DNA from: Actinokineospora auranticolor
GTDB taxonomy: Bacteria > Actinomycetota > Actinomycetes > Mycobacteriales > Pseudonocardiaceae
Direction: 5' to 3'
Length of the DNA stretch: 64,000 nucleotides
Assembly (NCBI RefSeq): GCF_002934265.1
Contig: NZ_PTIX01000004.1
Coordinates: forward strand, 62,001 to 126,000
Below are positions 1 through 18,328 of this stretch, one piece after another. Under the pieces are notes generated by a model, which saw nothing but the letters and a program-made list of their open reading frames with translations, made no database searches and was not told the origin of the DNA. The first letter of the stretch is position 1. Every line of letters begins with the position of its first letter. The position numbers were made by a program, and so were the translations under genes.

Positions 1-3000
1 GGCGCGGTCTTCGACACGCTGATCGTCTTCGAGGGCTTCCACCACGCGCCCGCCGAGTCCGCCGACACCTTCGGCATCCGGGTCAACCAGGGCCGGATCG
101 CCGCCCACTACCCGTTGACGCTGGTCGCCGTCCCCGGCGAATCGATGCTCATCAAGCTGGACTACCTGACGGAGCTGTTCGACCAGGCCGCCGCGCTCGC
201 CATCGTCGAGCGGTTCACCGGTGTGCTGCGCGCGTTGACGGCCACGGGCGACGCCACGGTGGCCGACATCGAGGTGACGACGGCCGCCGAGCGCGGGCTG
301 GTGCTCGACGAGTGGGGTGCGTCGTCCACCGCGGCCCCGGCCGTGCCCGCGCTGGAGCTGTTCGGCCGCCAGGTCGCGAACCGCCGCGACGAGGTCGCGG
401 TCGTCGACGGCGACCAGGCGCTGACCTACGGGGAACTGGCCGAGTACGCCGAGCGGCTCGCGGGGTGGCTGAGCGGTCGCGGCGTCCGGCCCGGTGACCG
501 GGTGGCCGTGGTGATGGACCGGTCGCCCGACCTGATCGCGACGCTGCTCGCGGTGTGGCAGGCGGGTGCGGCGTTCGTGCCGGTGGACCCCGCGTACCCC
601 GTGGAGCGCGTGAAGTTCATGCTCGCGGACGCCGAACCCGCCGCGGTGGTGTGCGTGAAGGCGTACCGGGACACCGTGCTGGACGGCGGCCTCGACCCGG
701 TCGTCCTCGACGACCCCGAGACGCGGCAGGCGGTGGCGCGGTGCGCGCGCCTGTCGGTCGGTGCGAGCGCCGATGCCTTGGCGTACGTGATGTACACGTC
801 CGGGTCGACGGGCACGCCGAAGGGCGTCGCGGTGTCGCACGCGGCTGTCTCGGCGCTGGTCGGGGAACCGGGTTGGCGGGTGCGGTCCGACGACGCGGTA
901 CTGGTGCACGCCTCGCACGCGTTCGACATCTCCCTGTTCGAGATCTGGGTGCCGCTGCTGTCCGGTGCCCGGCTGGTGCTGGCCGGTTCGGGTGCGGTCG
1001 ACGGCGCGGCGCTGGCCGGGTACGTGGCGCGCGGCGTCACGGCCGCGCACCTGACCGCCGGTGCTTTCCGGGTGCTGGCCGAGGAGTCGCCGGAGTCGGT
1101 CGCCGGTCTGCGCGAGGTGCTGACCGGTGGTGACGCGGTGCCGCTGTCGGCGGTGGAGCGGGTCCGGCTGGCCTGCCCCGGCGTGCGGGTGCGGCACCTC
1201 TACGGGCCGACGGAAGCCACGCTGTGCGCGACGTGGTGGCTGCTCGAACCCGGTGACGAGACGGGGTCCGTGCTGCCGATCGGACGGCCGTTGGCGGGTC
1301 GGCGCGCCTATGTCCTCGACGCGTTCCTGCGTCCTGTGCCCGCGGGGGTCGCGGGTGAGCTGTACGTGGCCGGAGCCGGTGTGGCGCGGGGATATCTGGG
1401 CCGCCCGGTGCTGACGGCCGAGCGGTTCGTCGCCGACCCGTTCGCCCCCGGTGCGCGGATGTACCGGACCGGCGACCTGGCGTACTGGACCGACCAGGGC
1501 ACCCTGGCGTTCGCCGGTCGGGCCGACGACCAGGTGAAGATCCGCGGCTACCGGGTGGAGCCCGGCGAGGTGGAGGTGGCCCTCGACCGCCTGCCGGGTG
1601 TCGGTCAGGCCGTGGTGGTGGCGCGGGCCGAGCAGCTGATCGGCTACGTGGTGGCCGAGGCCGGTCGCGTCGTCGACCCGGCCGGGCTGCGCGAACAGCT
1701 CGCCGAGACGCTGCCCGAGTTCATGGTCCCGGCCGCGGTGCTCGTGCTGGACGAGTTGCCGTTGACGGTCAACGGGAAGGTGGACCGGCAGGCGCTGCCC
1801 GAACCCGACTTCGCCTCGAAGGCCGTCGGCCGGGAGCCCGCCACCGAGGCGGAGAAGGTCCTGTGTGGAGTGTTCGCCGAGGTGCTCGGGCTGGACCGGG
1901 TCGGGGTCGAGGACAGCTTCTTCGAGTTGGGTGGCGACTCGATCTCGTCGATGCAGGTGGCCGCTCGCGCGCGTCGTGACGGCATCTCGCTGACCCCGCG
2001 TCAGGTGTTCGAACTCCGGACCCCGGAGCGCTTGGCGGTGCTGGCCCAGGAGGACCGCGCGACCCAGGACTCCACAGTGGACTCCGGGGTCGGGGAGATC
2101 CCGTGGCCGCCGGTGATGCGCGCCATCGGGGACGACGCCGTGCGCCCCGGTTTCGTGCAGGCGCGAGTCGTCGTCACCCCGGCGGGCTTCGACCCCGACG
2201 CGCTGGTCACCGCCCTGCGGGCCGTGATGGACGCGCACGACCTGCTGCGGGCGCGGGTGGAGTCCGACGGGCGGCTGGTCGTGGCCGCGCGGGGTACGGT
2301 CGACGCGGCGAGCCTGGTCACCCGGGTCAAGGCCGCGGACGGCGACCTCGACGAGTTCGCCCACCGGCAGGTCGGCGCGGTCGCAGGCACGGTGGACCCG
2401 GCAGCGGGAACCGTCGTCCGGGCCGTGTGGGTCGACGCGGGGGACACGGGCCGGTTGGTGCTGGTCGCGCACCACCTGGCGGTCGACGCGGTCTCGTGGG
2501 GGATCCTGCTGCCCGACCTGCGCGCGGCCTACGACCAGGTGGTCTCCGGCGGCACCCCCGACCTCGACCCAGCGACGACGCCGTACCGGCAGTGGGCGCG
2601 GCGGCTGGCCGATCAGGCGTCGAGCGCGGGCACGGTGGCCGAGATCGACCACTGGGCTGCCACCCTCGACGGCGCCGACACCGAACTGGCGCAGCCCACC
2701 GGCCAGTCCCACTCGTGGTCGCGGACCGTGTCCGGCGTCGAGGCGTGGAACCTCGTCGGTCACCTGCCGAGCGCCTTCCACTGCGGTGTCCAGGAAGTCC
2801 TGCTCGCCGGGCTCGCGGGCGCGGTGGCGCGGTGGCGCGACGCGCCGGCCGGGGTGTTGGTCGACGTGGAAGGCCACGGCAGGCACGCCGTCGACGGTGA
2901 GGATCTGCTGCGCACCGTGGGCTGGTTCACCAGCGTGCACCCGGTCCGCCTCGACGTCACCGGTATCGACCTGGCGGGCGCGGCGGTGGGGACGGCAGCG

Positions 3001-6000
3001 GCCGGAGAGCTGCTGAAGTCCGTCAAGGAGCGGGTCCGCGCCGTCCCCGGTGACGGTCTCGGCTACGGGCTCCTGCGGCACCTCAACCCCGACACCGCGG
3101 GCAGGCTCGCCGACCTGCCGTCCGCGTGGATCGGGTTCAACTACCTAGGCCGGGCGGCCACCGCCACCGCGGACACCGCGTGGCAGCTCAGCGAAGGACC
3201 GCTCGGCGCGGGCTCGGACGTGGTCTTGGCGCACTCGCTGGAGATCGGCGCGGACGTCCGGGACACGCCGGACGGGCCCCGGCTGCGGCTCACCATCGAC
3301 AGCCGGGGCCTCGACCCCGCCGAGGTGGAACGGCTCGGCGCGGCCTGGCTGGAGCTGCTGACCGGCCTCGCCGCGCACGCCGAGGACCCCGCCGCGGGCG
3401 GCCACACGCCATCCGACTTCGACCTCGTCGAGGTGACGTCGCGGGACCTGGCCGAGCTTTCGGTCGCCGTCCCCGCGTTGGCGGACATCTGGTCGCTGTC
3501 CCCGTTGCAGGCGGGCATGCTCTTCGAGCGGGCCGTCGCCGAGGACGGCGTCGACGTCTACCAGAGCCAGCGGATCCTCGACCTCGACGGGCCGCTCGAC
3601 GCGGCACGGCTGCGCGCGGCCTGGAACCAGGTCCTCGCCCGGCACGAGTCGCTGCGGGCGTCCTTCCACCAGCTGGGCTCCGGCGAGGCGGTCCAGGTGG
3701 TCGCGGCCGACGTCGACGTCCCCTGGCGCGAGGCGGATGTGTCCGGTCTCGCCACGGTGGCTGCGGAAGCGGAGGTCAACCGGCTGCTCGCGACCGACCG
3801 GGCGGAGCGGTTCGACGTGACCGCGGCGCCCCTGCTGCGGCTGCTGCTGATCCGCGTCGCCGCGAACCGGCACCGGCTCGTGCTGACCTCCCACCACATC
3901 CTCCTCGACGGCTGGTCGACCCCGCTCGTGCTGGGCGAGGTGTCGACCGCCTACGCCGGTACGCGCATCCCGTCGACGGCACCGTCCTACCGGGACTACC
4001 TGACCTGGCTCCGCCGCCGAGACCAGGACGCGACCCGGTCGGCGTGGCGGGCCGCACTCGAGGGTTCTGACGAGCCGACCGTGGTCGACGTCGACGCGGA
4101 CAAGTCGGCGGTGATGCCCGACAACCACGCCGAATCGTTGTCCGAGGACGCGACCCGGGCCCTCACCGACTTCGCCCGCGGCCACGGCCTCACGCTGAGC
4201 ACCGTCGTGCACGGCGCCTGGGCGCTCGTGCTGGCGCGGCTGGCGGGCCGCACCGACGTGGTCTTCGGGACCGTGGTGTCGGGGCGGCCCGCGGACGTGC
4301 CGGACGTCGAGCGGACGGTCGGCATGTTCATCAACACCGTCCCGGTCCGGGTGCGGCTCGACGCGGGCACGCCGGTGCTGGACCTGCTCCACGACCTGCA
4401 ACGCGGCCAGGTGGCGTTGACCGAGCACCAGTACCAGGGGTTGCCCGAGATCCAGAAGGCGGCGGGCCCCGGCGCGGTCTTCGACACCATCGTCATGATC
4501 GAGAACTACCCGCACACCGCCGCCGGGCTCGGCGACGGCGGCCCCGCGATCAGCGCGGTCGTCACCCGCACCGGCACCAGCTACCCGCTGACCATGAACG
4601 TCAGCCCCGGCGAGCGGCTGCGGGTCAACGTGGCCTACCGGCCCGACCGGATCACCCCGGGCACGGCGGCCGAGGTCGCCCGGCAGGTCGTGCGGGTCAT
4701 CGAGCGGGTGGTGGCCGAACCCGGACTGCCCGTCGGCCGCCTCGGCGTGACCAGCGACGCGACACGCGCTTCGGTGGTGAAGCACTGGAACGCGACCGGG
4801 CGCGCCAACCGCGGTCCGTCCGTGCTGGAGCTGTTCCGGCGCCAGGTCGGCGCGTCCCCGGACGCCGTGGCTGTCGTGGACGGGAACCGCACCCTGACCT
4901 ACACCGACCTGGACCGGGAAGCGGACCGGCTCGCCGGGCACCTGGCGGCCGTGGGCGTGCGGCGGGGAGACCGCGTCGGCGTGGTGCTGGAACGCGGCGC
5001 GGACCTGTTCGTCGCGCTGCTCGCGGTCTGGAAGGCCGGGGCCGCGCAGGTTCCGGTGAACGTGGACTACCCGGCGGAGCGGATCGCGCGGATGCTGGCC
5101 GACGCGCGCGCCTCGGTGGCGGTCTGCGTGACCGCGACCCGCGACGCGGTGCCGGACGGTGTCGAGCCGGTCGTCGCCGACGGCCCGGCGATCGACGGCG
5201 TTGCGCCTGTGGTCGCGGTCGGGGCGCACGACGTGGCCTACGTGATGTACACGTCCGGATCGACCGGTGTGCCCAAGGGCGTCGCGGTGCCGCACGGCAG
5301 CGTGGCGGCCTTGGCGGGCGACCCGGGGTGGTCGCAGGGCCCCGACGACCACGTGCTGCTGCACGCCTCGCACGCGTTCGACGCGTCGCTGGTCGAGATC
5401 TGGGTGCCGCTGGTCAACGGCGCCCGCGTGGTGGTCGCCGAACCGGGCGCGGTCGACGCGCAGCGGCTGCGCGCGGCCGTCGCGAACGGCGTGACCACCG
5501 TCCACCTGACGGCCGGGACCTTCCGCGTGGTGGCCGAGGAGTCGCCCGAGTCCTTCCGGGGGCTGCGGGAGATCCTGACCGGCGGCGACGCGGTCCCGCT
5601 GGCCTCCGTCGAACGGCTCCGCCGCGCGTGCCCGGACGTCCGCGTGCGCCAGCTCTACGGCCCCACCGAGATCACCCTCTGCGCCACCTGGCTCGTCATC
5701 GAGCCGGGCGTCGAAACGGGTGCCACCCTGCCGATCGGCAAGCCGCTGGCGGGCCGCCAGGCGTTCGTGCTCGACGCGTTCCTCCAGCCGGTGGCGCCGA
5801 ACGTGACCGGCGAGCTGTACTTGGCGGGCGCGGGCCTGGCGCACGGCTACCTGGGCGCGGTCGCGGCGACCTCCGAGCGGTTTGTCGCCAACCCGTTCGC
5901 CGTAGGTGAGCGGATGTACCGCACCGGTGACCTGGCGCGTTGGACGGACCAGGGCGAGCTGCTGTTCGCCGGGCGGGCCGACTCCCAGGTGAAGATCCGG

Positions 6001-9000
6001 GGCTACCGCGTCGAACCCGGCGAGATCGAGGCCGCGCTGGTCGCCGTTCCCGATGTCGCGCAAGCGGTTGTCGTGGCGCGGGAAGGCCGGCCCGGCGAGA
6101 AGCGCCTGATCGCGTACGTGACCGCGGAAGCGGGGCAGGCGCTGGATTCCGAGGCCGTTCGCACGCACCTCGCGGCGCGGCTGCCGGAGTTCATGGTGCC
6201 CGCCGTGGTGCTCGTGCTGGACACCTTCCCGTTGACGCTCAACGGGAAGATCGACCGCGCGGCCCTGCCCGCCCCCGACTTCACCGGCAGGCCAACGGGC
6301 CGCGAACCGCGCACCGAGGCCGAACGGGTGCTGTGCGACCTGTTCGCCGAGATCCTCGGGCTGGACCGGGTCGGCCCCGACGACGGGTTCTTCGAGCTGG
6401 GCGGCGACTCGATCCTCTCGATGCGGCTGGCGGCCCGCGCGCGCCGCGAGGACTTCGTCTTCGGTGCCAAGCAGGTCTTCGAGCAGAAGACACCGGCCGG
6501 GATCGCGGCCGTCGCCGAACGCGGCGGGCCGACGCGGGCCGACTCCGCCGACGGCGTCGGCGAGGTCCCGTGGACGCCGGTTGTGCGGGCACTGCTGGAG
6601 AACGACCCCGGCGCGATGAGCCAGGGCACCCTTTCGCAGTGGGTGACCGTGGGCGCCCCCGCCGACCTGTCGGTGGCGGCGCTGATCGCCGGGTTCCGCG
6701 CGGTGATCGACGCGCACGACATGGTGCGCAGCCGAGTCGAGACCGACGGCGAAGGGCCCCGGCTGGTCGTGGCCGAGCGCGGGGCGGTAGACGCGGCGAG
6801 GCTGGTCGACCGCGTCGAGGCCGGTTCCGGCGACCTCGACGAGATCGCGGACCGCTGCGCGCACGACGCGGCCAGGCGATTGGACCCGACCGCGGGCGTG
6901 ATGATCCGTGCGGTCTGGGTCGACGCGGGACCCGGCCGCCTCGGGCGGCTCGTGGTCGCGGCGCACCACCTGCTCGTCGACGTCGTGTCGTGGCGGATCC
7001 TGCTGCCGGACCTGCGAGTGGCGTACGAGGCCGTCGCCGCGGGCAGGCAACCGGCGCTCGACCCGGTCGGCGTCTCGTTCCGGCGCTGGGCCCGGACACT
7101 GGCCGACCAGGCGACGATCCGGACCGGCGAACTGGAGATGTGGACCGGGATCCTCGACGACCCGGGATCGCGGCTGGGCGAGCTGGACCCCAAGCGCGAC
7201 AACGTGTCCACGGCCGGACGCAAGTCCTGGACCCTGCCCCGCGACAAGGCGGGCGCACTCGTGGAGAAGGCCACCGCGGCCTTCCACTGCGGTGTCCACG
7301 AAGTGCTCCTGGCGACCCTCGCGGGCGCGGTGGCCCACTGGCGCGGCGGATCCGCTGTGGTGGTGGACGTCGAAGGCCACGGCCGCCAGTCCATCGACGA
7401 ACTGGACCTGTCCCGCACCGTCGGCTGGTTCACCGACATCCACCCGCTCCGGCTGGACGTGACCGGGGTCGACACGGCCGCCGTGATCGCGGGCGGCAAC
7501 GCGGCCGGCCAACTCCTGATGCGCGTCAAGGAGAACGTGCGCGCGCTGCCCGACGGCGGCCTCGGCTACGGGATGCTGCGGCACCTCAACGACGACACGC
7601 GGCAGATCCTCGCGGCACTGCCCAAGGCGGAGATCGGGTTCAACTACCTCGGTCGCTTCCCGTCCCGTCCCGAGGGCGAGGCGCGGCCTTGGGAGCTGAT
7701 CGGCACCATCGGCGGCGCGGCGGAGCCGGACACGGCCCTGCGGCACGTCGTGGAGATCGACGTCGCCGTGCTCGACGGCGCCGACGGACCCGAGATCAGC
7801 CTGACCGCGACCTGGGCGCGCCGGATCCTCGCCGACGCCGACGCGGACGCGCTCGGCACCGCGTGGCTGGCCGTGCTGGCCGGTCTCGCCGCGCACGTCG
7901 ACGCCGAAGGCGCGGGCGGGCACACGCCGTCGGACTTCCCGCTCATCCCGCTGACCCAGCTGGACGTGGCGGAGGTCGAGGCCGCCGTGCCGAGCCTGCT
8001 CGACATCTGGCCGCTCTCGCCGCTGCAGGAGGGCCTGCTCTTCCACGCCGCCGACGAGCGCGGCCCGGACGTCTACGCGGGCATGCGGAAGTTCGCCCTG
8101 GACGGTCCGCTGGACGTGGCCCGCTTCCGCGCGTCTTGGCAGGTCCTGCTCGACCGGCACCCCGCCCTGCGGGCCAGCTTCCACCAGCTCGGGTCCGGTG
8201 CCGCCGCGCAGGTGATCGCCCGCGAGGTGACGCTGGACTGGTGGGAGACCGACCTGTCCCACCTGCCGGAGGCTGAGGCGCTGGCCGCGTTCGACGACCT
8301 CGCGACCCGGGTGCACGCCGAGCGGTTCGACCTGACCTCGGCGCCGCAGCTGCGCCTGCACCTGGTGCGCATCGGCGACCGCAGCCACCGGCTCGTCCTG
8401 ACCTCGCACCACATCGTGGCCGACGGCTGGTCGCTGCCGCTGATCATCGTCGACGTGCTCACCGCGTACGAGGCGGGCGGTGACGGCGGGTCGTTGCCCG
8501 CCGTGACGTCCTACCGCGACTACCTCGCCTGGATCGCCCGCCAGGACAAGGCGGCGGCCCGGGAGGCGTGGCGCACCGAACTCGCCGGTCTCGACGAGGC
8601 GACGCACGTCGTGCCGCCGGAGTCGATCATCACGCCGCTGGATCCGGAGCGGGTCGCCTTCGAGCTCGACGACGAGCTGAGCGGGCGGCTGGTGGAGTTC
8701 ACCCGTCGCCACGGCGTCACGGCGAACACGCTGTTCCAAGGGGTCTGGGCGCTGTTCCTGGCCCAGCTCACCGGTCGCCGGGACGTGGTCTTCGGCGCCG
8801 CGGTGGCCGGGCGCCCGCCCGAGATCCCCGGTGTCGAGTCCGCGGTCGGCCTGTTCATGAACATGCTGCCCGTCCGGGCCCGGCTGACCGGTGCCGAGCC
8901 GGTCGTCGAGATGCTCAGGGACCTGCAGGAGCGGCAGGTCGCGCTGATCCCGCACCAGCACATCGGCCTCGCGGAGCTGAACCAGCACGCGGGTCCCGGC

Positions 9001-11169
9001 GCGGCGTTCGACACGATCGTCGTGTTCGAGAACTACCCGCCCCCGCCGCCGAGGTCCGACGGCCCCGACGCGCTCGTCATGCGCCCCGCCGGGATCCCGA
9101 ACGACACGGGGCACTACCCGCTGTCCATCCGCGGGTCCGTGGCCGGTCGCGTGCACGGCGAGTTCATCTACCGGCCGGACGTGGTCGACCGGTCCGGGGC
9201 CGAGGAGATGGTCGCGGCCATCCTGCGCGCACTGGAACAGGTGGTCGCCGAGCCGCGGACACCGATCGGGCGGATCGCGCTGATCGGCCCGGCGCAGCGC
9301 CGCCTGGTCGTGGACGAGTGGAGCGGTACCGCGGTGCCGTTGGCGGCCGAAGCGCTGCCGGTGCTGTTCCGCAAGCAGGTCGAGCAGTCGCCGGACGCGG
9401 TGGCGGTGCAGGACGCGGCGCGGAGCCTGTCCTACGGCGAGGTGCTCGACGAGGTCGAGTCGTTGGCCCGGCTGCTCGTCGGGCTGGGTGTGCGGCGCGA
9501 GACCCGCGTGGGTGTGCTCGTGGAGCGCTCGGCCGAGCTGGCGGTGACCCTGATGGGGGTGCTGTTCGCGGGCGGGGCGTTCGTGCCGGTGGACCCGGAG
9601 TACCCCACCGAGCGGATCGAGCTGATGCTGGCGAGTTCCGTGCCTGAGGTGCTGGTCTGCACGACCGCGACCCGCGCCGTGGTGCCCGCCGACTTCGCGG
9701 GCACGGTCCTGGTGCTCGACGAGCTGCCCGCCGCCGACCCGTCGGTCGACTTGCCGCCGGTGGCGCCGGAGGACGCGGCGTACGTGATCTACACGTCCGG
9801 GTCGACCGGGGTGCCCAAGGGCGTCCTGGTCACGCATTCCGGGCTCGCCAACCTGGCCTACGCGCACATCGAGCGGATGGCCGTGACGTCGTCGTCGCGG
9901 GTCTTGCAGCTGTCCGCGATCGGGTTCGACGCCATCGTCTCCGAGCTGTACATGGCCCTGCTGGCGGGCGGGACCCTGGTGCTGCCCGACGCGGCGAGCA
10001 TGCCGCCCCGGGTGACGCTGGGCGACACGCTGCGCCGGTGGGGGATCACCCACCTCACGGTGTCGCCGAGCATCCTGGCGGTCGAGGACGACCTGCCGGA
10101 CACCCTGCGGACCGTGCTGACCGGCGGCGAGGTGCTGCCGCCCGCGCTGGTGGACCGCTGGTCGCCGGGCCGCCGGATGATCAACGCGTACGGGCCGACC
10201 GAGACCACGATCTGCTCGACGATGAGCGCCCCGCTGTCCCCGGGGCACGAGGTGGTCCCACTTGGTGGCCCGATCCACAACGTGCGGCACTACGTGCTCG
10301 ACGCGTTCCTGCAGCCGGTGGCGCCGGGGGTGGCGGGCGAGCTGTACATCACCGGTGTCGGTCTCGCCCGCGGCTACCTCGGTCGCCCGGGCCTGACCGC
10401 CGAGCGGTTCGTCGCCAACCCGTTCGCCCCCGGGGAGCGGATGTACCGCTCCGGAGACCGGTTCCGCTGGAGCCGGGACGGCCAGCTGGTCTTCGTCGGC
10501 CGGGCTGACACGCAGGTCAAGGTGCGTGGGTACCGGGTCGAGCCCGCCGAGGTCGAGGCCGTGCTCGCCGACCACGCCGGGGTTTCCCAGGTGGCCGTCG
10601 CCGTGCGCCGGGACGGGCCGGGGGAGAAGCAACTGGTGGCCTACGTCGTCCCGACGGCCGAGGCGGCGGTCGCGGCGGTCGCGCTGATGACCACCCTGCG
10701 CGCACTGGCGGCCGAGCGCCTGCCGGAGTACATGATGCCCGCGGCGTTCGTACCGCTGGACCGGATGCCCTTGACCCCCAACGGAAAGCTCGACAGCCGG
10801 GCGTTGCAGGCGCCGGACTTCGCGGGCCTTTCGTCCAAACGGGACCCGCGCACGGCCATGGAGGCGCGGCTGTGCGAGCTGTTCGCGGAGGTGCTCGGCC
10901 TCGACCGGGTGGGTGCCGAGGACAGCTTCTTCGAACTCGGCGGCGACTCGATCACCTCGATGCAGCTGTCCGCCCGCGCCCGCCGGAAGGGCCTGGAGCT
11001 GTCCCCGTGGCAGGTGTTCGACGAGCGGACCCCGGAGCGGCTGGCGCTGCTCGTCACGGAACTGGCGGCCGACGGCGCCGCGGCGGCGCCGCAGCCCGAG
11101 GTGGGCATGCTCGTCGACCTCTCCGCCGACCAGATGGACCAACTAGAGGCCGGGCTGGCCGGCGAATGA
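1..11169 (+). CDS. bpsB: Glycopeptide NRPS, modules 4-6 (5' end outside window)
   Basis: The reading frame is open from base 1, so the true start lies upstream. Domains by nucleotide: end of C4 (1-290), A4 (345-1790), T4 (GGDSISS near 1930), E4 (HHLAVD near 2469), C5 (HHILLDGW near 3892), A5 (4810-6260), T5 (GGDSILS near 6400), E5 (HHLLVD near 6964), C6 (HHIVADGW near 8407), A6 (9340-10790), T6 (GGDSITS near 10940). Specificity residues I read are DIFHLGLLC-K for A4 and DAVHLGLLC-K for A5, both known 4-hydroxyphenylglycine codes, and DASTLGAIC-K for A6, as in tyrosine/beta-hydroxytyrosine modules. E domains in modules 4 and 5 predict D-Hpg4 and D-Hpg5; module 6 lacks E, giving L-Bht6. This equals BpsB/CepB architecture of balhimycin and chloroeremomycin. 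It hands the hexapeptide to the next protein. Confidence 0.96.
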   Translation, partial: GAVFDTLIVFEGFHHAPAESADTFGIRVNQGRIAAHYPLTLVAVPGESMLIKLDYLTELFDQAAALAIVERFTGVLRALTATGDATVADIEVTTAAERGLVLDEWGASSTAAPAVPALELFGRQVANRRDEVAVVDGDQALTYGELAEYAERLAGWLSGRGVRPGDRVAVVMDRSPDLIATLLAVWQAGAAFVPVDPAYPVERVKFMLADAEPAAVVCVKAYRDTVLDGGLDPVVLDDPETRQAVARCARLSVGASADALAYVMYTSGSTGTPKGVAVSHAAVSALVGEPGWRVRSDDAVLVHASHAFDISLFEIWVPLLSGARLVLAGSGAVDGAALAGYVARGVTAAHLTAGAFRVLAEESPESVAGLREVLTGGDAVPLSAVERVRLACPGVRVRHLYGPTEATLCATWWLLEPGDETGSVLPIGRPLAGRRAYVLDAFLRPVPAGVAGELYVAGAGVARGYLGRPVLTAERFVADPFAPGARMYRTGDLAYWTDQGTLAFAGRADDQVKIRGYRVEPGEVEVALDRLPGVGQAVVVARAEQLIGYVVAEAGRVVDPAGLREQLAETLPEFMVPAAVLVLDELPLTVNGKVDRQALPEPDFASKAVGREPATEAEKVLCGVFAEVLGLDRVGVEDSFFELGGDSISSMQVAARARRDGISLTPRQVFELRTPERLAVLAQEDRATQDSTVDSGVGEIPWPPVMRAIGDDAVRPGFVQARVVVTPAGFDPDALVTALRAVMDAHDLLRARVESDGRLVVAARGTVDAASLVTRVKAADGDLDEFAHRQVGAVAGTVDPAAGTVVRAVWVDAGDTGRLVLVAHHLAVDAVSWGILLPDLRAAYDQVVSGGTPDLDPATTPYRQWARRLADQASSAGTVAEIDHWAATLDGADTELAQPTGQSHSWSRTVSGVEAWNLVGHLPSAFHCGVQEVLLAGLAGAVARWRDAPAGVLVDVEGHGRHAVDGEDLLRTVGWFTSVHPVRLDVTGIDLAGAAVGTAAAGELLKSVKERVRAVPGDGLGYGLLRHLNPDTAGRLADLPSAWIGFNYLGRAATATADTAWQLSEGPLGAGSDVVLAHSLEIGADVRDTPDGPRLRLTIDSRGLDPAEVERLGAAWLELLTGLAAHAEDPAAGGHTPSDFDLVEVTSRDLAELSVAVPALADIWSLSPLQAGMLFERAVAEDGVDVYQSQRILDLDGPLDAARLRAAWNQVLARHESLRASFHQLGSGEAVQVVAADVDVPWREADVSGLATVAAEAEVNRLLATDRAERFDVTAAPLLRLLLIRVAANRHRLVLTSHHILLDGWSTPLVLGEVSTAYAGTRIPSTAPSYRDYLTWLRRRDQDATRSAWRAALEGSDEPTVVDVDADKSAVMPDNHAESLSEDATRALTDFARGHGLTLSTVVHGAWALVLARLAGRTDVVFGTVVSGRPADVPDVERTVGMFINTVPVRVRLDAGTPVLDLLHDLQRGQVALTEHQYQGLPEIQKAAGPGAVFDTIVMIENYPHTAAGLGDGGPAISAVVTRTGTSYPLTMNVSPGERLRVNVAYRPDRITPGTAAEVARQVVRVIERVVAEPGLPVGRLGVTSDATRASVVKHWNATGRANRGPSVLELFRRQVGASPDAVAVVDGNRTLTYTDLDREADRLAGHLAAVGVRRGDRVGVVLERGADLFVALLAVWKAGAAQVPVNVDYPAERIARMLADARASVAVCVTATRDAVPDGVEPVVADGPAIDGVAPVVAVGAHDVAYVMYTSGSTGVPKGVAVPHGSVAALAGDPGWSQGPDDHVLLHASHAFDASLVEIWVPLVNGARVVVAEPGAVDAQRLRAAVANGVTTVHLTAGTFRVVAEESPESFRGLREILTGGDAVPLASVERLRRACPDVRVRQLYGPTEITLCATWLVIEPGVETGATLPIGKPLAGRQAFVLDAFLQPVAPNVTGELYLAGAGLAHGYLGAVAATSERFVANPFAVGERMYRTGDLARWTDQGELLFAGRADSQVKIRGYRVEPGEIEAALVAVPDVAQAVVVAREGRPGEKRLIAYVTAEAGQALDSEAVRTHLAARLPEFMVPAVVLVLDTFPLTLNGKIDRAALPAPDFTGRPTGREPRTEAERVLCDLFAEILGLDRVGPDDGFFELGGDSILSMRLAARARREDFVFGAKQVFEQKTPAGIAAVAERGGPTRADSADGVGEVPWTPVVRALLENDPGAMSQGTLSQWVTVGAPADLSVAALIAGFRAVIDAHDMVRSRVETDGEGPRLVVAERGAVDAARLVDRVEAGSGDLDEIADRCAHDAARRLDPTAGVMIRAVWVDAGPGRLGRLVVAAHHLLVDVVSWRILLPDLRVAYEAVAAGRQPALDPVGVSFRRWARTLADQATIRTGELEMWTGILDDPGSRLGELDPKRDNVSTAGRKSWTLPRDKAGALVEKATAAFHCGVHEVLLATLAGAVAHWRGGSAVVVDVEGHGRQSIDELDLSRTVGWFTDIHPLRLDVTGVDTAAVIAGGNAAGQLLMRVKENVRALPDGGLGYGMLRHLNDDTRQILAALPKAEIGFNYLGRFPSRPEGEARPWELIGTIGGAAEPDTALRHVVEIDVAVLDGADGPEISLTATWARRILADADADALGTAWLAVLAGLAAHVDAEGAGGHTPSDFPLIPLTQLDVAEVEAAVPSLLDIWPLSPLQEGLLFHAADERGPDVYAGMRKFALDGPLDVARFRASWQVLLDRHPALRASFHQLGSGAAAQVIAREVTLDWWETDLSHLPEAEALAAFDDLATRVHAERFDLTSAPQLRLHLVRIGDRSHRLVLTSHHIVADGWSLPLIIVDVLTAYEAGGDGGSLPAVTSYRDYLAWIARQDKAAAREAWRTELAGLDEATHVVPPESIITPLDPERVAFELDDELSGRLVEFTRRHGVTANTLFQGVWALFLAQLTGRRDVVFGAAVAGRPPEIPGVESAVGLFMNMLPVRARLTGAEPVVEMLRDLQERQVALIPHQHIGLAELNQHAGPGAAFDTIVVFENYPPPPPRSDGPDALVMRPAGIPNDTGHYPLSIRGSVAGRVHGEFIYRPDVVDRSGAEEMVAAILRALEQVVAEPRTPIGRIALIGPAQRRLVVDEWSGTAVPLAAEALPVLFRKQVEQSPDAVAVQDAARSLSYGEVLDEVESLARLLVGLGVRRETRVGVLVERSAELAVTLMGVLFAGGAFVPVDPEYPTERIELMLASSVPEVLVCTTATRAVVPADFAGTVLVLDELPAADPSVDLPPVAPEDAAYVIYTSGSTGVPKGVLVTHSGLANLAYAHIERMAVTSSSRVLQLSAIGFDAIVSELYMALLAGGTLVLPDAASMPPRVTLGDTLRRWGITHLTVSPSILAVEDDLPDTLRTVLTGGEVLPPALVDRWSPGRRMINAYGPTETTICSTMSAPLSPGHEVVPLGGPIHNVRHYVLDAFLQPVAPGVAGELYITGVGLARGYLGRPGLTAERFVANPFAPGERMYRSGDRFRWSRDGQLVFVGRADTQVKVRGYRVEPAEVEAVLADHAGVSQVAVAVRRDGPGEKQLVAYVVPTAEAAVAAVALMTTLRALAAERLPEYMMPAAFVPLDRMPLTPNGKLDSRALQAPDFAGLSSKRDPRTAMEARLCELFAEVLGLDRVGAEDSFFELGGDSITSMQLSARARRKGLELSPWQVFDERTPERLALLVTELAADGAAAAPQPEVGMLVDLSADQMDQLEAGLAGE

Positions 11170-11189
11170 CCCGCCAGGAGGAGCAGATC

Positions 11190-16777
<5,588 letters not shown>

Positions 16778-16781
<4 letters not shown>

Positions 16782-16996
16782 CCAACCCCTTCGACAACGA
16801 AGACGGCGCCTTTTTCGTGCTGGTCAACGACGAGGGCCAGCACTCCATCTGGCCGACCTTCGCGGAGGTGCCCGCGGGCTGGACCCGCGCGTACGGCGAG
16901 GCCACCCGCCAGGAGTGCCTCGCCTACGTCGAGGAGCACTGGACGGACCTGCGGCCCAAGAGCCTGATCCAGGAAACCCAGGAGATCGGCGCCTGA
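16778..16996 (+). CDS. mbtH: MbtH-like protein
   Basis: 72-aa cytoplasmic chaperone/activator of NRPS adenylation domains. The family hallmarks are visible: [10 protein letters not shown] start, [10 protein letters not shown] near residues 18-27, then PAGW and the E-HW-DLRP tail. Its ATG overlaps the stop of the module-7 NRPS (ATGA), the same place this gene holds in balhimycin-type clusters (orf1). It probably supports the Tyr- and Hpg-activating domains, including the stand-alone A-T protein at 32.5 kb, but the sequence does not show which. A strong hairpin follows, so transcription may end or be attenuated after it. Confidence 0.95.
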
Positions 16997-17020
16997 TCGC
17001 GAGGTGTCCGACTGCTCGAC

Positions 17021-17061
17021 GCGGGCGGTTGGACGAGCCCGTCGCTCGTCCGACCGCCCGC
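17021..17061. terminator. 18-bp hairpin between mbtH and oxyA
   Basis: Arms 17021-17038 and 17044-17061 pair over 18 positions with one G-T pair and a 5-nt CCGTC loop. It lies 24 bp after mbtH and 33 bp before oxyA. No T-tract follows, as is common in actinomycetes. It may terminate or attenuate the NRPS transcript, or protect its 3' end. Confidence 0.7.
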
Positions 17062-17094
17062 CGACCACCCGGATGACGTGAAAGGACCTGTGCG

Positions 17095-18300
17095 GTGGCC
17101 GACGAGAACGACGTTGTCCGGGACACGTTCGAGGAGATCAACGTGAGCCGGGGCATGGACCTGCACCGGCGGGACCGGTTCGACCCGGTCCCCGAGCTGC
17201 GGGCGCTGATGGCCGAGGGGCCGATGAGCGTGCTGGGCGTCGAGGACGCCCCCGAGGGGCGGACCGCGTGGCTCGCCACCGGGTACGACGAGATCCGGCA
17301 GGTGCTCGGCTCGGACCGGTTCAGCGCCAAGCTGCTCTACGGCGGGACCGCGGCGGGCCGCACCTGGCCCGGTTTCCTCACCCAGTACGACCCGCCGGAG
17401 CACACCCGCCTGCGCCGGATGGTGACGCCGCCGTTCACCGCGCGGCGGATGCAGCGGTTCCGGCCGCGGGTCGAGAAGATCGTCGCCGCGGTGCTCGACG
17501 ACATCGAGGACACCGGTGGCCCGGTGGACTTCGTCCCGCGCTTCGGCTGGCCCATCGCCACAACGGTGACCTGCGACTTCCTCGGCATCCCCCGGGACGA
17601 CCAGGTGGGCCTCTCCCGCGCGCTGCACGCGAGCCGGTCAGAGCGGTCCGGCAAGCGGCGCGTGGCGGCGGGCAACAAGTTCTGGACCTACATGGAGCAG
17701 ATGGTCGCCCGCACCCGCCGCGACCCCGGCGACGACATGTTCGGCGTCGTGGTGCGGGAGTTCGGCGACGACATCACCGACGCGGAGCTCAAGGGCGTGG
17801 CCGCGTTCGTCATGGGCGCGGGCGGCGACCAGGTGGCCCGCTACCTCGCGGCGGGCGCGTGGCTGATGGTCGAGCACCCGGACCAGTTCGCGCTGCTGCG
17901 CGACGACCCGGACGCCGCCCCGGACTGGTTGGACGAGGTGACCCGGTACCTGACCAGCGACGAGAAGACCACACCGCGCGTCGCGCTGGAGGACGTGCGC
18001 ATCGGCGGCTGCCCCGTCAAGGCGGGTGACACCGTCACCCCCTCCTTCCTGGCCGCGAACCGCCGCGACTTCCCCGGCCCCGAGGACGGGTTCGACATCA
18101 CCCGGGTCAAGCCCGCGCACGTCGCGTTCGGGCACGGCGTCCACCACTGCCTCGGCAGGCCGCTGGCCGAGCTGGTGTTCCGGGTGGCGCTCCCGGCGCT
18201 GGCGCACCGCTTCCCCGGCTTGCGGCTGGCCGAACCCGACCGCGAGATCCGGCTGGGGCCACCGCCGTTCGACGTCGAAGCCCTCCCGCTCGACTGGTGA
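17095..18300 (+). CDS. oxyA: Cytochrome P450 OxyA, D-O-E ring closure
   Basis: 401-aa P450 that in vancomycin-type pathways makes the aryl-ether bridge between residues 4 and 6 (D-O-E), acting after OxyB on the peptide held by module 7. The heme-Cys loop is AFGHGVHHCLG (residues about 343-353). The I-helix reads MGAGGDQVARY and lacks the usual acid-alcohol pair, as is typical of this clade. The GTG start is preceded by GAAAGGA about 10 bases upstream. First of three crosslinking P450s in the standard order A-B-C. No OxyE lies between it and oxyB, which argues against a fourth F-O-G ring. Assignment rests on position and overall resemblance to OxyA proteins. Confidence 0.9.
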   Translation: MADENDVVRDTFEEINVSRGMDLHRRDRFDPVPELRALMAEGPMSVLGVEDAPEGRTAWLATGYDEIRQVLGSDRFSAKLLYGGTAAGRTWPGFLTQYDPPEHTRLRRMVTPPFTARRMQRFRPRVEKIVAAVLDDIEDTGGPVDFVPRFGWPIATTVTCDFLGIPRDDQVGLSRALHASRSERSGKRRVAAGNKFWTYMEQMVARTRRDPGDDMFGVVVREFGDDITDAELKGVAAFVMGAGGDQVARYLAAGAWLMVEHPDQFALLRDDPDAAPDWLDEVTRYLTSDEKTTPRVALEDVRIGGCPVKAGDTVTPSFLAANRRDFPGPEDGFDITRVKPAHVAFGHGVHHCLGRPLAELVFRVALPALAHRFPGLRLAEPDREIRLGPPPFDVEALPLDW

Positions 18301-18328
18301 CCCCCGGACCGGCAGAAAGGACCTCCCG

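Noticed and set aside
3145..11142. A 2665-codon open frame on the reverse strand opposite the NRPS
   Set aside because: It is the antisense shadow of a GC-rich coding sequence; its translation is Arg/His/Gly-rich with no domain, while the forward frame shows full NRPS motifs.
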